Shown: positions 35,667-41,324 of the stretch, one piece after another | How the letters are laid out: each line of letters begins with the position of its first letter | Position numbering within the stretch: position 1 is the first letter of the stretch | Source of the DNA: Aeromicrobium sp. Root472D3 | Lineage (GTDB): Bacteria > Actinomycetota > Actinomycetes > Propionibacteriales > Nocardioidaceae | Direction of reading: 5' to 3' | Length of the DNA stretch: 64,000 nucleotides | Assembly (NCBI RefSeq): GCF_001426485.1 | Contig: NZ_LMET01000001.1 | Location: 1,912,505-1,976,504 of the forward strand | Program-made: the position numbers and the translations under genes | The notes under the pieces: model-generated | What the model was told of the DNA's origin: nothing | Database searches by the model: none | Seen by the model: only the letters and a program-made list of their open reading frames with translations

Positions 35667-36779
35667 TCACGCCACGTTAGCAGGATTGGTGCGATTGGCC
35701 GACAGCATTGCGTCCAGTTCGTCAGCGAGACCGGCGTCATCGGACTCGTAAAGGTGGCCGTAGCGATCTAATGTGAAACTGACGGACGAGTGACCGGCTG
35801 CCTTGCTGACTTGTTTGGCATTGCGTCCGAGGCTCACCCACAGCGCCACGAATGTGTGTCTGAGGTCGTGGAAGCGCAATCCTGAAAGACCGGCTTTCTC
35901 CACCGTTGGCAGCCAGTACATGCGGTAGAACCACGATCGACGGATTGCTGTACCCCGCTTGCCGGTGAAGACCAACGCATCGTCTCCAACAGCCGTGTAG
36001 GCGTCCATATGAGCGACCAACTCCAACATGATGGATCGGGGGACGGTGACGGTCCTGATTGAGGTTTTCGTCTTCGGGGGACCGAACGTCACGCCACCCT
36101 TGCCGAGGTCGATGAGCGTCCGACAAACCTGAATCTGATTGGTCTCAATCAAAATATGCTTGCGCTGTAGCCCGGTGACTTCTCCAAATCTCAGACCGCC
36201 GAATACTGCCACCAGCACCATGGCTTTGAACTCAGCGGGGATCGTCTCTGCCAGCGTCCATGCCTGCGAGTGAGTCAGGTACTTCTGCTCGTGCTTCGGC
36301 TCTGCCGGTAGGCGCACAGCAGCCGCGACATTGGTCCTGATGAGTCCGTAGGACACGGCAAGGTCGAGGACACGGCGAAGCGCAAAGACGTTCTTCCGCA
36401 CGGTCGATGCGTTCAGGCTCAAAGACATCTTGTTTACCCATGCGGCCACCGCGCGTGCGTCGACAGCGTTGAGGGGCAGGTGACCAAACTCCGGCAGTAC
36501 GTGAGAGCGATATATCCCGTCGATCCGGTTGCGGGTGCTGACCCTGACATCGATCACAAGAGCCTCAGCGTGGTCGGCTACGAACTTCGCAACCGTGATG
36601 GTGCCGTGCTTGGGGTCGAGGTAGTTCCCGTTCACCATGTCGCCTTCCAGCACGGCCTTGAATCGCTTCGCATCGCCGTGGTCCTTGAAGGACTTGCTTC
36701 GCTGGCGGTCGTTCGCCCACCAACGGACCCGGAACGTCACTCTGCCGGGAGTCTGCTCGCGCTTTTCGAGAGTTGCCAT
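35667..36779 (-). CDS. Tyrosine integrase (second integrase of the element)
   Basis: 370 aa. N-terminal arm-binding domain (RVTFRVRWWANDRQRSKSF), core-binding SAM-like domain (ITVAKFVADHAEAL ... ALRRVLDLAV) and the catalytic domain with Arg in FGGLRFGEVTGL, Lys in PPKTKTSIRTVTV, HDLRHTFVALW and GHSSVSFTLDRYGHLY, so all catalytic residues are present. Start ATG 36779 fits the family N-terminus and the -10 box before it; the frame is open 20 codons further. The element already has a serine integrase matching its ends, so this enzyme may belong to an earlier element or resolve dimers. Confidence 0.93.
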   Translation of the reverse strand: MATLEKREQTPGRVTFRVRWWANDRQRSKSFKDHGDAKRFKAVLEGDMVNGNYLDPKHGTITVAKFVADHAEALVIDVRVSTRNRIDGIYRSHVLPEFGHLPLNAVDARAVAAWVNKMSLSLNASTVRKNVFALRRVLDLAVSYGLIRTNVAAAVRLPAEPKHEQKYLTHSQAWTLAETIPAEFKAMVLVAVFGGLRFGEVTGLQRKHILIETNQIQVCRTLIDLGKGGVTFGPPKTKTSIRTVTVPRSIMLELVAHMDAYTAVGDDALVFTGKRGTAIRRSWFYRMYWLPTVEKAGLSGLRFHDLRHTFVALWVSLGRNAKQVSKAAGHSSVSFTLDRYGHLYESDDAGLADELDAMLSANRTNPANVA

Positions 36780-36785
36780 GCTCTG

Positions 36786-36791
36786 AGCATA
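36786..36791 (-). promoter_or_regulatory. -10 box of the leftward int-lsr2 transcript
   Basis: TATGCT on the minus strand, six bases before ATG 36779; no good -35 seen. Confidence 0.45.
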
Positions 36792-36916
36792 CACAGGATT
36801 TCGATTAAGGGGTTGGTTGGTGGAAGATTGACAAAACATTGAGGACTGGCATTGGGGGCCAGACTGTGGTATCGTTAGTGACGAAGGTGCTTTGCGCTGG
36901 CTTCTGACTCTTTAAC

Positions 36917-36945
36917 TTGACACTAATGTTTGGTTAGTGTATACT
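36917..36945 (+). promoter_or_regulatory. Consensus promoter driving the rep-like gene
   Basis: TTGACA (36917-36922), 17-bp spacer, TATACT (36940-36945). The best sigma-70-type promoter in the window. Its spacer carries the dyad CACTAA (36921-36926) / TTAGTG (36934-36939), so a bound protein would block RNA polymerase. Confidence 0.8.
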
Positions 36946-36964
36946 GATCTTATCGGGACTTTCT

Positions 36965-37071
36965 CGGTGGACCAGTTCTTATAGTGTTAGAGGAATCATA
37001 AGTGTTACTCAACCTAGTGTAATAAATAGTAGACGTTAACCCGTTTCGGTACTGGTCCACCGGAGCGGGTT
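36965..37071 (+). promoter_or_regulatory. Attenuator-like leader of the rep-like gene
   Basis: CGGTGGACCAGT (36965-36976) is perfectly complementary to ACTGGTCCACCG (37051-37062), 74 bases apart. A competing local hairpin pairs AACCCG (37039-37044) with CGGGTT (37066-37071) and CGGT (37047-37050) with ACCG (37059-37062). Both folds need 37059-37062, so they exclude each other. Confidence 0.5.
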
Positions 37072-37105
37072 TCGTCATTTATTAAACACTAAGGAAGTAG
37101 TACAT

Positions 37106-37165
37106 ATGACCGCAAAAGGTAACAAAAACGGCGTGCTTGCGTCAGTGGTGGGTGCGGCGACATGA
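37106..37165 (+). CDS. 19-codon leader ORF coupled to the rep-like gene
   Basis: AAGGAAG (37091-37097) precedes ATG 37106 by eight bases. The frame encodes MTAKGNKNGVLASVVGAAT and its TGA overlaps the next ATG (ATGA at 37162-37165). The rep-like gene has no good ribosome-binding site of its own, so reinitiation after this peptide probably sets its translation. Confidence 0.55.
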   Translation: MTAKGNKNGVLASVVGAAT

Positions 37166-37806
37166 GCAATACCCGCTTCAAGGTGCTCAATCTCATTCGG
37201 GACGCTCGCGGGCTGAACAGCAAGGAAAAGGTATTCCTGTTCGTAGTTGAGTCTCGAAATGAGATGTTCTCCAAGATGGAACCCGCACGATTCGACATGG
37301 GGCTGTCGAAGAATCACTACTACGAGGCGCGCGCCTCGCTACTCGACAAGAAACTGATTACTGCAACGCGACGCATGGACGACACGACCGTCTACACGGT
37401 CGATGAAGGTGGTCTAGAGGCGTGGTCCGATTCCTGTATCGGGAATGAGGCACCTGCCGAACAACTGCTAGACGATCCTGATTCCCGTATTGGGAATCAA
37501 ACTTCCTGTATCAGGAATGAAGATTCCTGTATCGGGGAAACTAAGGTAACCCTTGAAGGTAACCCGCTAAGTGAACCCATTGTCGAAGCGCCGGAGGATT
37601 CATCTACTAAGAAGGATGATAATTCTATCCCTCCCTCTTCCTTGACGGATTTTGAGAACCCTATAGGCAATTCCTGTATCAGGAATGAGCCGATCACAGA
37701 CATCTTTCAAGTCGAGTTTGGTGGAAAGCCTGCAGAGAATGTGGACACTCGTCCAAAGAAGCCCAAGAAGTCTTTGGACGAGTGCTTTAAAGAGTTCGGA
37801 TGGTAG
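37162..37806 (+). CDS. Putative replication initiator with internal iterons
   Basis: 214 aa. The N-terminal ~85 residues look like a winged helix domain: TRFKVLNLIRDARGLNSKEKVFLFVVES, FDMGLSKNHYYEARASLLDKKLITATRR, TTVYTV. The rest is low-complexity and contains (S/N)CI(G/R)NE repeats encoded by DNA dyads, ending in a conserved-looking KKPKKSLDECFKEFGW. Replication initiators whose own gene contains the iterons are known from lambda O and several Gram-positive phages. Lying just after the main rightward promoter fits an early gene. A pure transcription regulator is the alternative. Confidence 0.6.
   Translation: MSNTRFKVLNLIRDARGLNSKEKVFLFVVESRNEMFSKMEPARFDMGLSKNHYYEARASLLDKKLITATRRMDDTTVYTVDEGGLEAWSDSCIGNEAPAEQLLDDPDSRIGNQTSCIRNEDSCIGETKVTLEGNPLSEPIVEAPEDSSTKKDDNSIPPSSLTDFENPIGNSCIRNEPITDIFQVEFGGKPAENVDTRPKKPKKSLDECFKEFGW
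37431..37685 (+). repeat. Five phased dyad iterons (candidate origin)
   Basis: Copies of TTCCTGTATCRGGAA at 37431-37445, 37482-37496, 37503-37517, 37524-37538 (last base pairs diverged) and 37671-37685. Start-to-start distances are 51, 21, 21 and 147 bp; 147 is seven times 21, i.e. two helical turns. Copy 2 has T-to-C and C-to-T changes in opposite arms that keep the dyad (GATTCCC-N5-GGGAATC). Between copies 4 and 5 lie two AAGGTAACCC repeats (37543, 37556). Confidence 0.8.
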
Positions 37807-38483
37807 TCGACGTGCAGACCCTCAACGCCTCTTGGTGCCAGCACGACAGCAACGCAGATGAAGCCAACGCGCCGGTACTGACCTGCAAGACCTGTCCAGT
37901 CCATGGAAGTCATGAGACAGATACACACTTTCGGGCGCAGCAACACAAATATGGAAGAAGAAATGGAACAGCAATAATGAACGAAGAAAGTAATATCGAA
38001 AAATGCGCATACGACGCATGCGACCGTCCAGCACAAGTCCTCGGTTGGTGTCGAGGCCACTATCAACAGCAGCACAAGGGTCAGGAACTTCGGCCACTCA
38101 AATCGCGGGTACTGAACACAAGTTCAACGCATAAGTTCTGCCCTCAATGCGGGAAGACGAAACTGCGCGATGAGTTCTACGTCCGATCAAATGGCGTGAT
38201 TCAGTCGGCCTGCAAGTTGTGCATGATCGAAAAGGCGAAGGTGCACCAGAAGGCAAAGTACGATGCAGCGCGCGCGATCCGTGAGACTTTGCCTAAGCCA
38301 ACGACGAAGGCCTGTACCAAGTGCGACGCTGAGAAGCCAATGGATGACTTCTATCTGAAGACGGGACGGAAGATGTCTAGGTGCCGGGAGTGCCGTCGTC
38401 TGGATTCGTTAGAGCGTAATCGAGCGCGTGCGGCGATCATTCACAAACGCAATGGCACGGTTCAACGCAGATACCGTCTTTAA
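37800..38483 (+). CDS. Multi-zinc-finger protein (endonuclease VII/HNH-associated type)
   Basis: 227 aa. Cys/His pairs occur in three groups: WCQHD with CKTCPVHG near the N-terminus; CAYDACDRPAQVLGWCRGHY, a finger common in actinophage HNH proteins; then two Cx2C...Cx2C ribbons (FCPQCGKTK ... CKLCM and CTKCDAEK ... CRECRR), as in recombination endonuclease VII. The catalytic HNH/EndoVII core is not visible, so it may be a DNA-binding partner or truncated nuclease. ATG overlaps the rep-like stop (ATGGTAG); an internal ATG at 37977 would drop the first finger. Confidence 0.6.
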   Translation: MVVDVQTLNASWCQHDSNADEANAPVLTCKTCPVHGSHETDTHFRAQQHKYGRRNGTAIMNEESNIEKCAYDACDRPAQVLGWCRGHYQQQHKGQELRPLKSRVLNTSSTHKFCPQCGKTKLRDEFYVRSNGVIQSACKLCMIEKAKVHQKAKYDAARAIRETLPKPTTKACTKCDAEKPMDDFYLKTGRKMSRCRECRRLDSLERNRARAAIIHKRNGTVQRRYRL

Positions 38484-38567
38484 ACGTGCGAGGCTTGATT
38501 CTAAGCCCCTTGGAGAGTTTGAATGTACATTCGTATGACAGATTCGTTACGGGTCTTAGAAGGCGGT

Positions 38568-38996
38568 TTAAGCGGGTGTGGAGAACGGGGCAAGACCTGC
38601 CTTGGTTCGCTCGCTTCGCAGTTCCGTTTCGTTCTGGTCGATGGTCGTCATGATGCGGACAACCATCCGACCGTCGACTGTTCCGAGGTCGTGCCCCTCG
38701 ACGGTGGCGACGCTGACGCCGGTTGTCTCGATGAGGTCCAGAAACGCTTCCATCTCACTGGCCTTTCGTGTGATCCGGTGAGATGTGTGAGCCACGATCG
38801 CATCAACTTCCCCGGACTGGACATCGGCCATCAGTCGGGACAATGCATCGCGACTTCCGCCGTGGTCTACGTAGGCAGCCGTGACAGTCCAGCCTTTCGA
38901 AGCGGCAAGGTCTCGACAGGCAACGTTCTGTCGCTCGATGCCAGGGCCGTCTGTGGCAGCCCGGACGTAGATTGCTGCGCGGGTATCGGTCTTCAT
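38568..38996 (-). CDS. Serine-recombinase catalytic-domain protein lacking the nucleophile
   Basis: 142 aa, resolvase domain only (YVRAATDGPGIERQNVACRDLAASKGW ... HRITRKASEMEAFLDLIE ... TIDQNETELRSERTKAG), without any DNA-binding region. The active Ser is Ala: IYVRAA aligns with IYVRIS of the integrase at 25.6 kb. AGGAG before ATG 38996 supports a real, expressed gene. It could pair with the serine integrase and modulate it, or be a decayed remnant. Confidence 0.7.
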   Translation of the reverse strand: MKTDTRAAIYVRAATDGPGIERQNVACRDLAASKGWTVTAAYVDHGGSRDALSRLMADVQSGEVDAIVAHTSHRITRKASEMEAFLDLIETTGVSVATVEGHDLGTVDGRMVVRIMTTIDQNETELRSERTKAGLAPFSTPA

Positions 38997-39006
38997 TTGT
39001 CTCCTA

Positions 39007-39055
39007 AGTTCGGTGTCAGCGGGGTTGCTCACAACCCGAACTCTTCCGTTACGAT
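39007..39055 (+). promoter_or_regulatory. Nested dyad and -10 box in the divergent cargo promoter region
   Basis: AGTTCGG (39007-39013) / CCGAACT (39036-39042) enclose GGGTT (39022-39026) / AACCC (39033-39037). TACGAT (39050-39055) may be the -10 box for the rightward membrane gene. Confidence 0.35.
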
Positions 39056-39108
39056 GCCCCATCTCCTACAGTCTCGGAGATTGTTGACGACGCTGAGAGA
39101 GTGTGTTC

Positions 39109-39657
39109 ATGGGCTTCTGGACGAGCGCAAACCCACCATGGTGGCTGAGCGTGCTGACGCTCTTGATCGGCCTCTTCGGTGCGCACTTCGCCACCAAGTA
39201 CTCCGATCAGCGACGTTTCGAGGTTGAGGATCAGCGGCAGGCAAGCCAAAGAGCCTCCGAGAAGGAGCAGTACTTGGTGAATCGAATCCTGGACGAGACT
39301 GGCTTGCTTCTTGCCGTAGCAGAGGAGTTTCGCCTCTATCTGTGGTCAGGACTTGCCCTCTTGCCTAGGGGCGAGGACGGCAAGATTGCTTCGCCTGGTG
39401 AAGGAGCGAGTCCCAAGGATGCGGTGTATCTCAATGTAGACGACGTTCTCGCGAGGTTCACGGCGCAGATATTTCGAGTTGAGATGGTGTCGGACGGCGA
39501 CCTTCAAGAGGCCGTAGTGCGACTGAAAAAAGCCTCGCAACGCTACTACATCTCCGGCGTAGGCACTCTTGACGAATTCCGAAAGAGGCACGAGAAGTTC
39601 AAAGTTGCGATGTCCGTGGTTCGGAAGGCGGCTCACAAGAGGGTCACGGCTGTCTGA
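39109..39657 (+). CDS. Membrane-anchored cytoplasmic protein, cargo candidate 1
   Basis: 182 aa. N-terminal MGFWTSANPPWWLSVLTLLIGLFGAHFA forms a single membrane helix, followed by a charged helical domain (SDQRRFEVEDQRQASQRASEKEQYLVNRILDETG) and a C-terminal helical region. Start 39109 is chosen because GAGAG lies eight bases upstream. The helix entry motif PPWW-S and the following Gly-rich helix are shared with the second cargo gene. Function unknown; the pattern suits a superinfection-exclusion or defence protein at the inner face of the membrane. Confidence 0.6.
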   Translation: MGFWTSANPPWWLSVLTLLIGLFGAHFATKYSDQRRFEVEDQRQASQRASEKEQYLVNRILDETGLLLAVAEEFRLYLWSGLALLPRGEDGKIASPGEGASPKDAVYLNVDDVLARFTAQIFRVEMVSDGDLQEAVVRLKKASQRYYISGVGTLDEFRKRHEKFKVAMSVVRKAAHKRVTAV

Positions 39658-39686
39658 CTTCGTCAGTAGGGGAGTGCAGGCGGTTC

Positions 39687-39911
39687 CTATGGCACGAACG
39701 ACACGAGTTGAGACCTAACCCATCGACAGGTGAGGACCGCGTGGGTGTCTTCGTGGTCGATCAGCGCCACGTACGACCAGTCGATGCCGTTGCGGCTCTG
39801 CGATCCGATGAGCAGACCTTGGTAGGTGACGGTAGGGGACTCGTGGACCCACACATGGCGCACGATCCGGCGAGGTCGCGGCTTGGTGTGATTCGCCGGT
39901 CGCTTCACCAT
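39687..39911 (-). CDS. Small basic protein, possible phage/plasmid accessory family
   Basis: 74 aa from ATG 39911 (MVKRPANHTKPRPRRIVRHVWVHESPTVTYQGLL), with SQSRNGIDWSYVALIDHED and a final LTCRWVRSQLV. The VWVHESP...GLL...W...V layout recalls small proteins common on actinobacterial mobile elements. A longer open frame upstream would overlap the next plus-strand gene and is not preferred. Confidence 0.45.
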   Translation of the reverse strand: MVKRPANHTKPRPRRIVRHVWVHESPTVTYQGLLIGSQSRNGIDWSYVALIDHEDTHAVLTCRWVRSQLVSFVP

Positions 39912-39972
39912 GACCAGAACACTAGAACACACGTTCGACCGCGGTGGTCCGCGGCTATGCAAGGATCGCCGA

Positions 39973-40476
39973 ATGCATGCGGACTGGTGGACTCTGTTGA
40001 CGGCCGACAAGGCTCCCTGGTGGTGGAGCGGCATTCTCGGATTGGTGGGCGCGGTGATCGGCGGAGCCATCGGCCACCTTTCGCGCCGAGTGCAAGATCA
40101 AGGTGGCTTGCAGGAAGAGTGGCGGTCGTCGCTGCGTGCTTCCGTAGCGACTTTTCTATCCGTCCAGCAGGAAACCGCCACTCAGTATTGGAACTTCCCC
40201 GTGGACATGAGGGTCCCGCAGAGTGACGACTACATCGACTGGTACAACCGGCGAGTGCACGTTATGAACATGGCCCTCTACCAGGTGGACATGACGGCCC
40301 CTGACGACATCGCCGCCGTCGCTAACGACTTGAACGATTACATTGCGGTCAATGTCGACAAGGGCACTTGGAAAGGCGCCGACATCGAAGCGATCAACAA
40401 GAAGATGCTCGGTCTTTCTGATGACCTCGTGGCACTGGTCAAGAAGCATACGAAGGTTGCTCGCTACTTCAAGTAG
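39973..40476 (+). CDS. Membrane-anchored cytoplasmic protein, cargo candidate 2
   Basis: 167 aa from ATG 39973: MHADWWTLLTADKAPWWWSG then a Gly-rich helix ILGLVGAVIGGAIGH, followed by a soluble helical domain (QEEWRSSLRASVATFLSVQQETATQYW ... NDLNDYIAVNVDKGTW ... KKMLGLSDDLVALVKKH). It has the same build as the gene at 39109 (short Trp-rich lead, PWW-S, one Gly-rich helix, soluble helices), so the two look like distant paralogues. Not recognised further. Confidence 0.6.
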   Translation: MHADWWTLLTADKAPWWWSGILGLVGAVIGGAIGHLSRRVQDQGGLQEEWRSSLRASVATFLSVQQETATQYWNFPVDMRVPQSDDYIDWYNRRVHVMNMALYQVDMTAPDDIAAVANDLNDYIAVNVDKGTWKGADIEAINKKMLGLSDDLVALVKKHTKVARYFK

Positions 40477-40656
40477 GTTCGCTCGACCAGCGCCGAGGTC
40501 CCCACGCCGTTGAAGAAGGGTTTGCAGATGCTTGCCAACGTCAAGCGGATTATGACGGGGGAGGACAGGTTTTGATGTTCCTCAGCGTTCCCTTGGACAC
40601 CGACGTGAGGTAGACGACTTGTCAACAACGTCAAATTTGACTTGACAACTAATTTG

Positions 40657-40668
40657 CTGCAATTGCAG
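40657..40668. promoter_or_regulatory. 12-bp perfect palindrome near the right end
   Basis: CTGCAATTGCAG, 10 bases after a TTGACA (40642-40647) in AT-rich DNA. Looks like an operator close to a promoter, though no matching -10 is seen. Confidence 0.35.
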
Positions 40669-40810
40669 TAAAAATCGCTGGTAGAATTGTTCGATTACTT
40701 GTCTCGGAGGAGTAGACACAACCATGTAATTCGGGCACACTGGACACAAGGTGTTAGGCGCTGGACCTGTCAAGCAAGGTCACACAGCGTGCGAACACCG
40801 GCAAACCAGA

Positions 40811-40865
40811 AACGGCCCCGGTACTAGAGAGAATCTAGGAAGTTTTCTCTCGTTCTGGGGCCGTT
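40811..40865 (+). ncRNA. Two-stem hairpin, possible structured RNA
   Basis: Outer stem AACGGCCCC (40811-40819) / GGGGCCGTT (40857-40865), inner stem GAGAGAA (40827-40833) / TTCTCTC (40845-40851), loop 40834-40844. No U-tract follows. It could be a small RNA, a leader structure or a terminator. Confidence 0.35.
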
Positions 40866-40887
40866 CTGTGTGCTTAACCCTGCACGG

Positions 40888-40912
40888 ACTTGCCGCTATC
40901 GCCCCGGCAAGT
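40888..40912. repeat. Hairpin, 8-bp stem
   Basis: ACTTGCCG (40888-40895) / CGGCAAGT (40905-40912), 9-nt loop, 23 bases after the larger hairpin. Confidence 0.5.
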
Positions 40913-40972
40913 GGGCGAGTCCAACAACATCATGGACCTTCCCCCTTTCGGAGAGAGCCAGTACGGACCTAC

Positions 40973-40988
40973 ATGTGGAGAACCACAT
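40973..40988. repeat. Hairpin, 6-bp stem
   Basis: ATGTGG-AGAA-CCACAT, perfect, third hairpin of the right-end series. Confidence 0.45.
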
Positions 40989-41288
40989 CGATGTAAGTAC
41001 TAACTCCGAGACCAGTATCGCTTGCCATGTGGTGACACAGCAAGGCGCGACCACGCAATGTTCTGAACTTTCTTCCGGGAGTCACGTTTCCGCAGGTCAG
41101 AGCCTTGCGCGTTCACATATTTGTCCTAACTTCGACTGACACGGGGGGTCAGCGATCAACAGGTTTTGACAGCGTTTCGCAGGTTTTGGCATGCCTTAGG
41201 CGGCACGGATTATCCGTACATCGCATCTTTGGGTGGCTCAGCGAACATTTCAGTTGCTCAGGCCATAAATGCGTCCAATGCGGGCTAT

Positions 41289-41311
41289 CCCTACATTGAG
41301 CCAACAGCACC
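41289..41311. other. Element-side half of attP (right junction)
   Basis: Inverted partner of 25597-25619, matching 18 of 23 positions; ends in CAGCACC directly before the GG dinucleotide (41312-41313). Confidence 0.75.
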
Positions 41312-41324
41312 GGGGTGCTGTTCC
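41311..41324. repeat. attR core (14-bp direct repeat)
   Basis: CGGGGTGCTGTTCC, identical to 25594-25607. Confidence 0.85.

Larger units (their letters stand above)
36875..37092. promoter_or_regulatory. Cluster of TAGTGT/ACACTA operator half-sites
   Basis: In the divergent region between the tyrosine integrase and the rep-like gene, TAGTGT or its inverse occurs at 36920-36925, 36935-36940, 36982-36987, 37015-37020 and 37086-37091, with a variant TTAGTG at 36875-36880. Another copy is at 27876 near the packaging genes. The spacing suggests binding by a dimeric repressor or activator. Confidence 0.55.
40477..41288. other. Structured noncoding right end of the element
   Basis: About 810 bp without a supportable ORF but with several exact inverted repeats (annotated separately), a 10-bp direct repeat pair AGGTTTTGAC/AGGTTTTGGC at 41161 and 41181, and AT-rich patches. 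In the excised circle this region lies directly upstream of attP and the serine integrase gene, so it probably holds the integrase promoter; no consensus promoter is obvious. Confidence 0.55.
25594..41324. mobile_element. 15.7-kb capsid-encoding, tail-less integrative element in comM (satellite-like)
   Basis: Bounded by 14-bp direct repeats of comM sequence. Modules from left: serine integrase; small ORFs; probable terS; terL, portal, scaffold, capsid, connector, head-closure gene; leftward tyrosine integrase and Lsr2-like gene; a promoter/operator/leader region; a rep-like gene with internal iterons; a zinc-finger protein; an inactive serine-recombinase fragment; two membrane cargo genes; a structured noncoding right end. 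No tail tube, tape measure, baseplate, endolysin or clear holin is present. GC is visibly lower than in the host, especially between genes. The set matches capsid-forming phage-inducible islands (cf-PICIs), which make their own small heads and use helper tails; a prophage that lost its tail and lysis modules is the alternative. Confidence 0.85.

Noticed and set aside
36480..36842. 120-codon plus-strand frame opposite the tyrosine integrase
   Set aside because: Antisense of the integrase arm-binding and core-binding domains.
38523..39227. 234-codon plus-strand frame opposite the recombinase fragment
   Set aside because: Antisense shadow; the minus-strand frame has an SD and a recognisable resolvase fold.
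40477..41288. tRNA or tmRNA remnant as an att site
   Set aside because: No cloverleaf or CCA end can be folded; the element's ends lie in comM, not in a tRNA gene.
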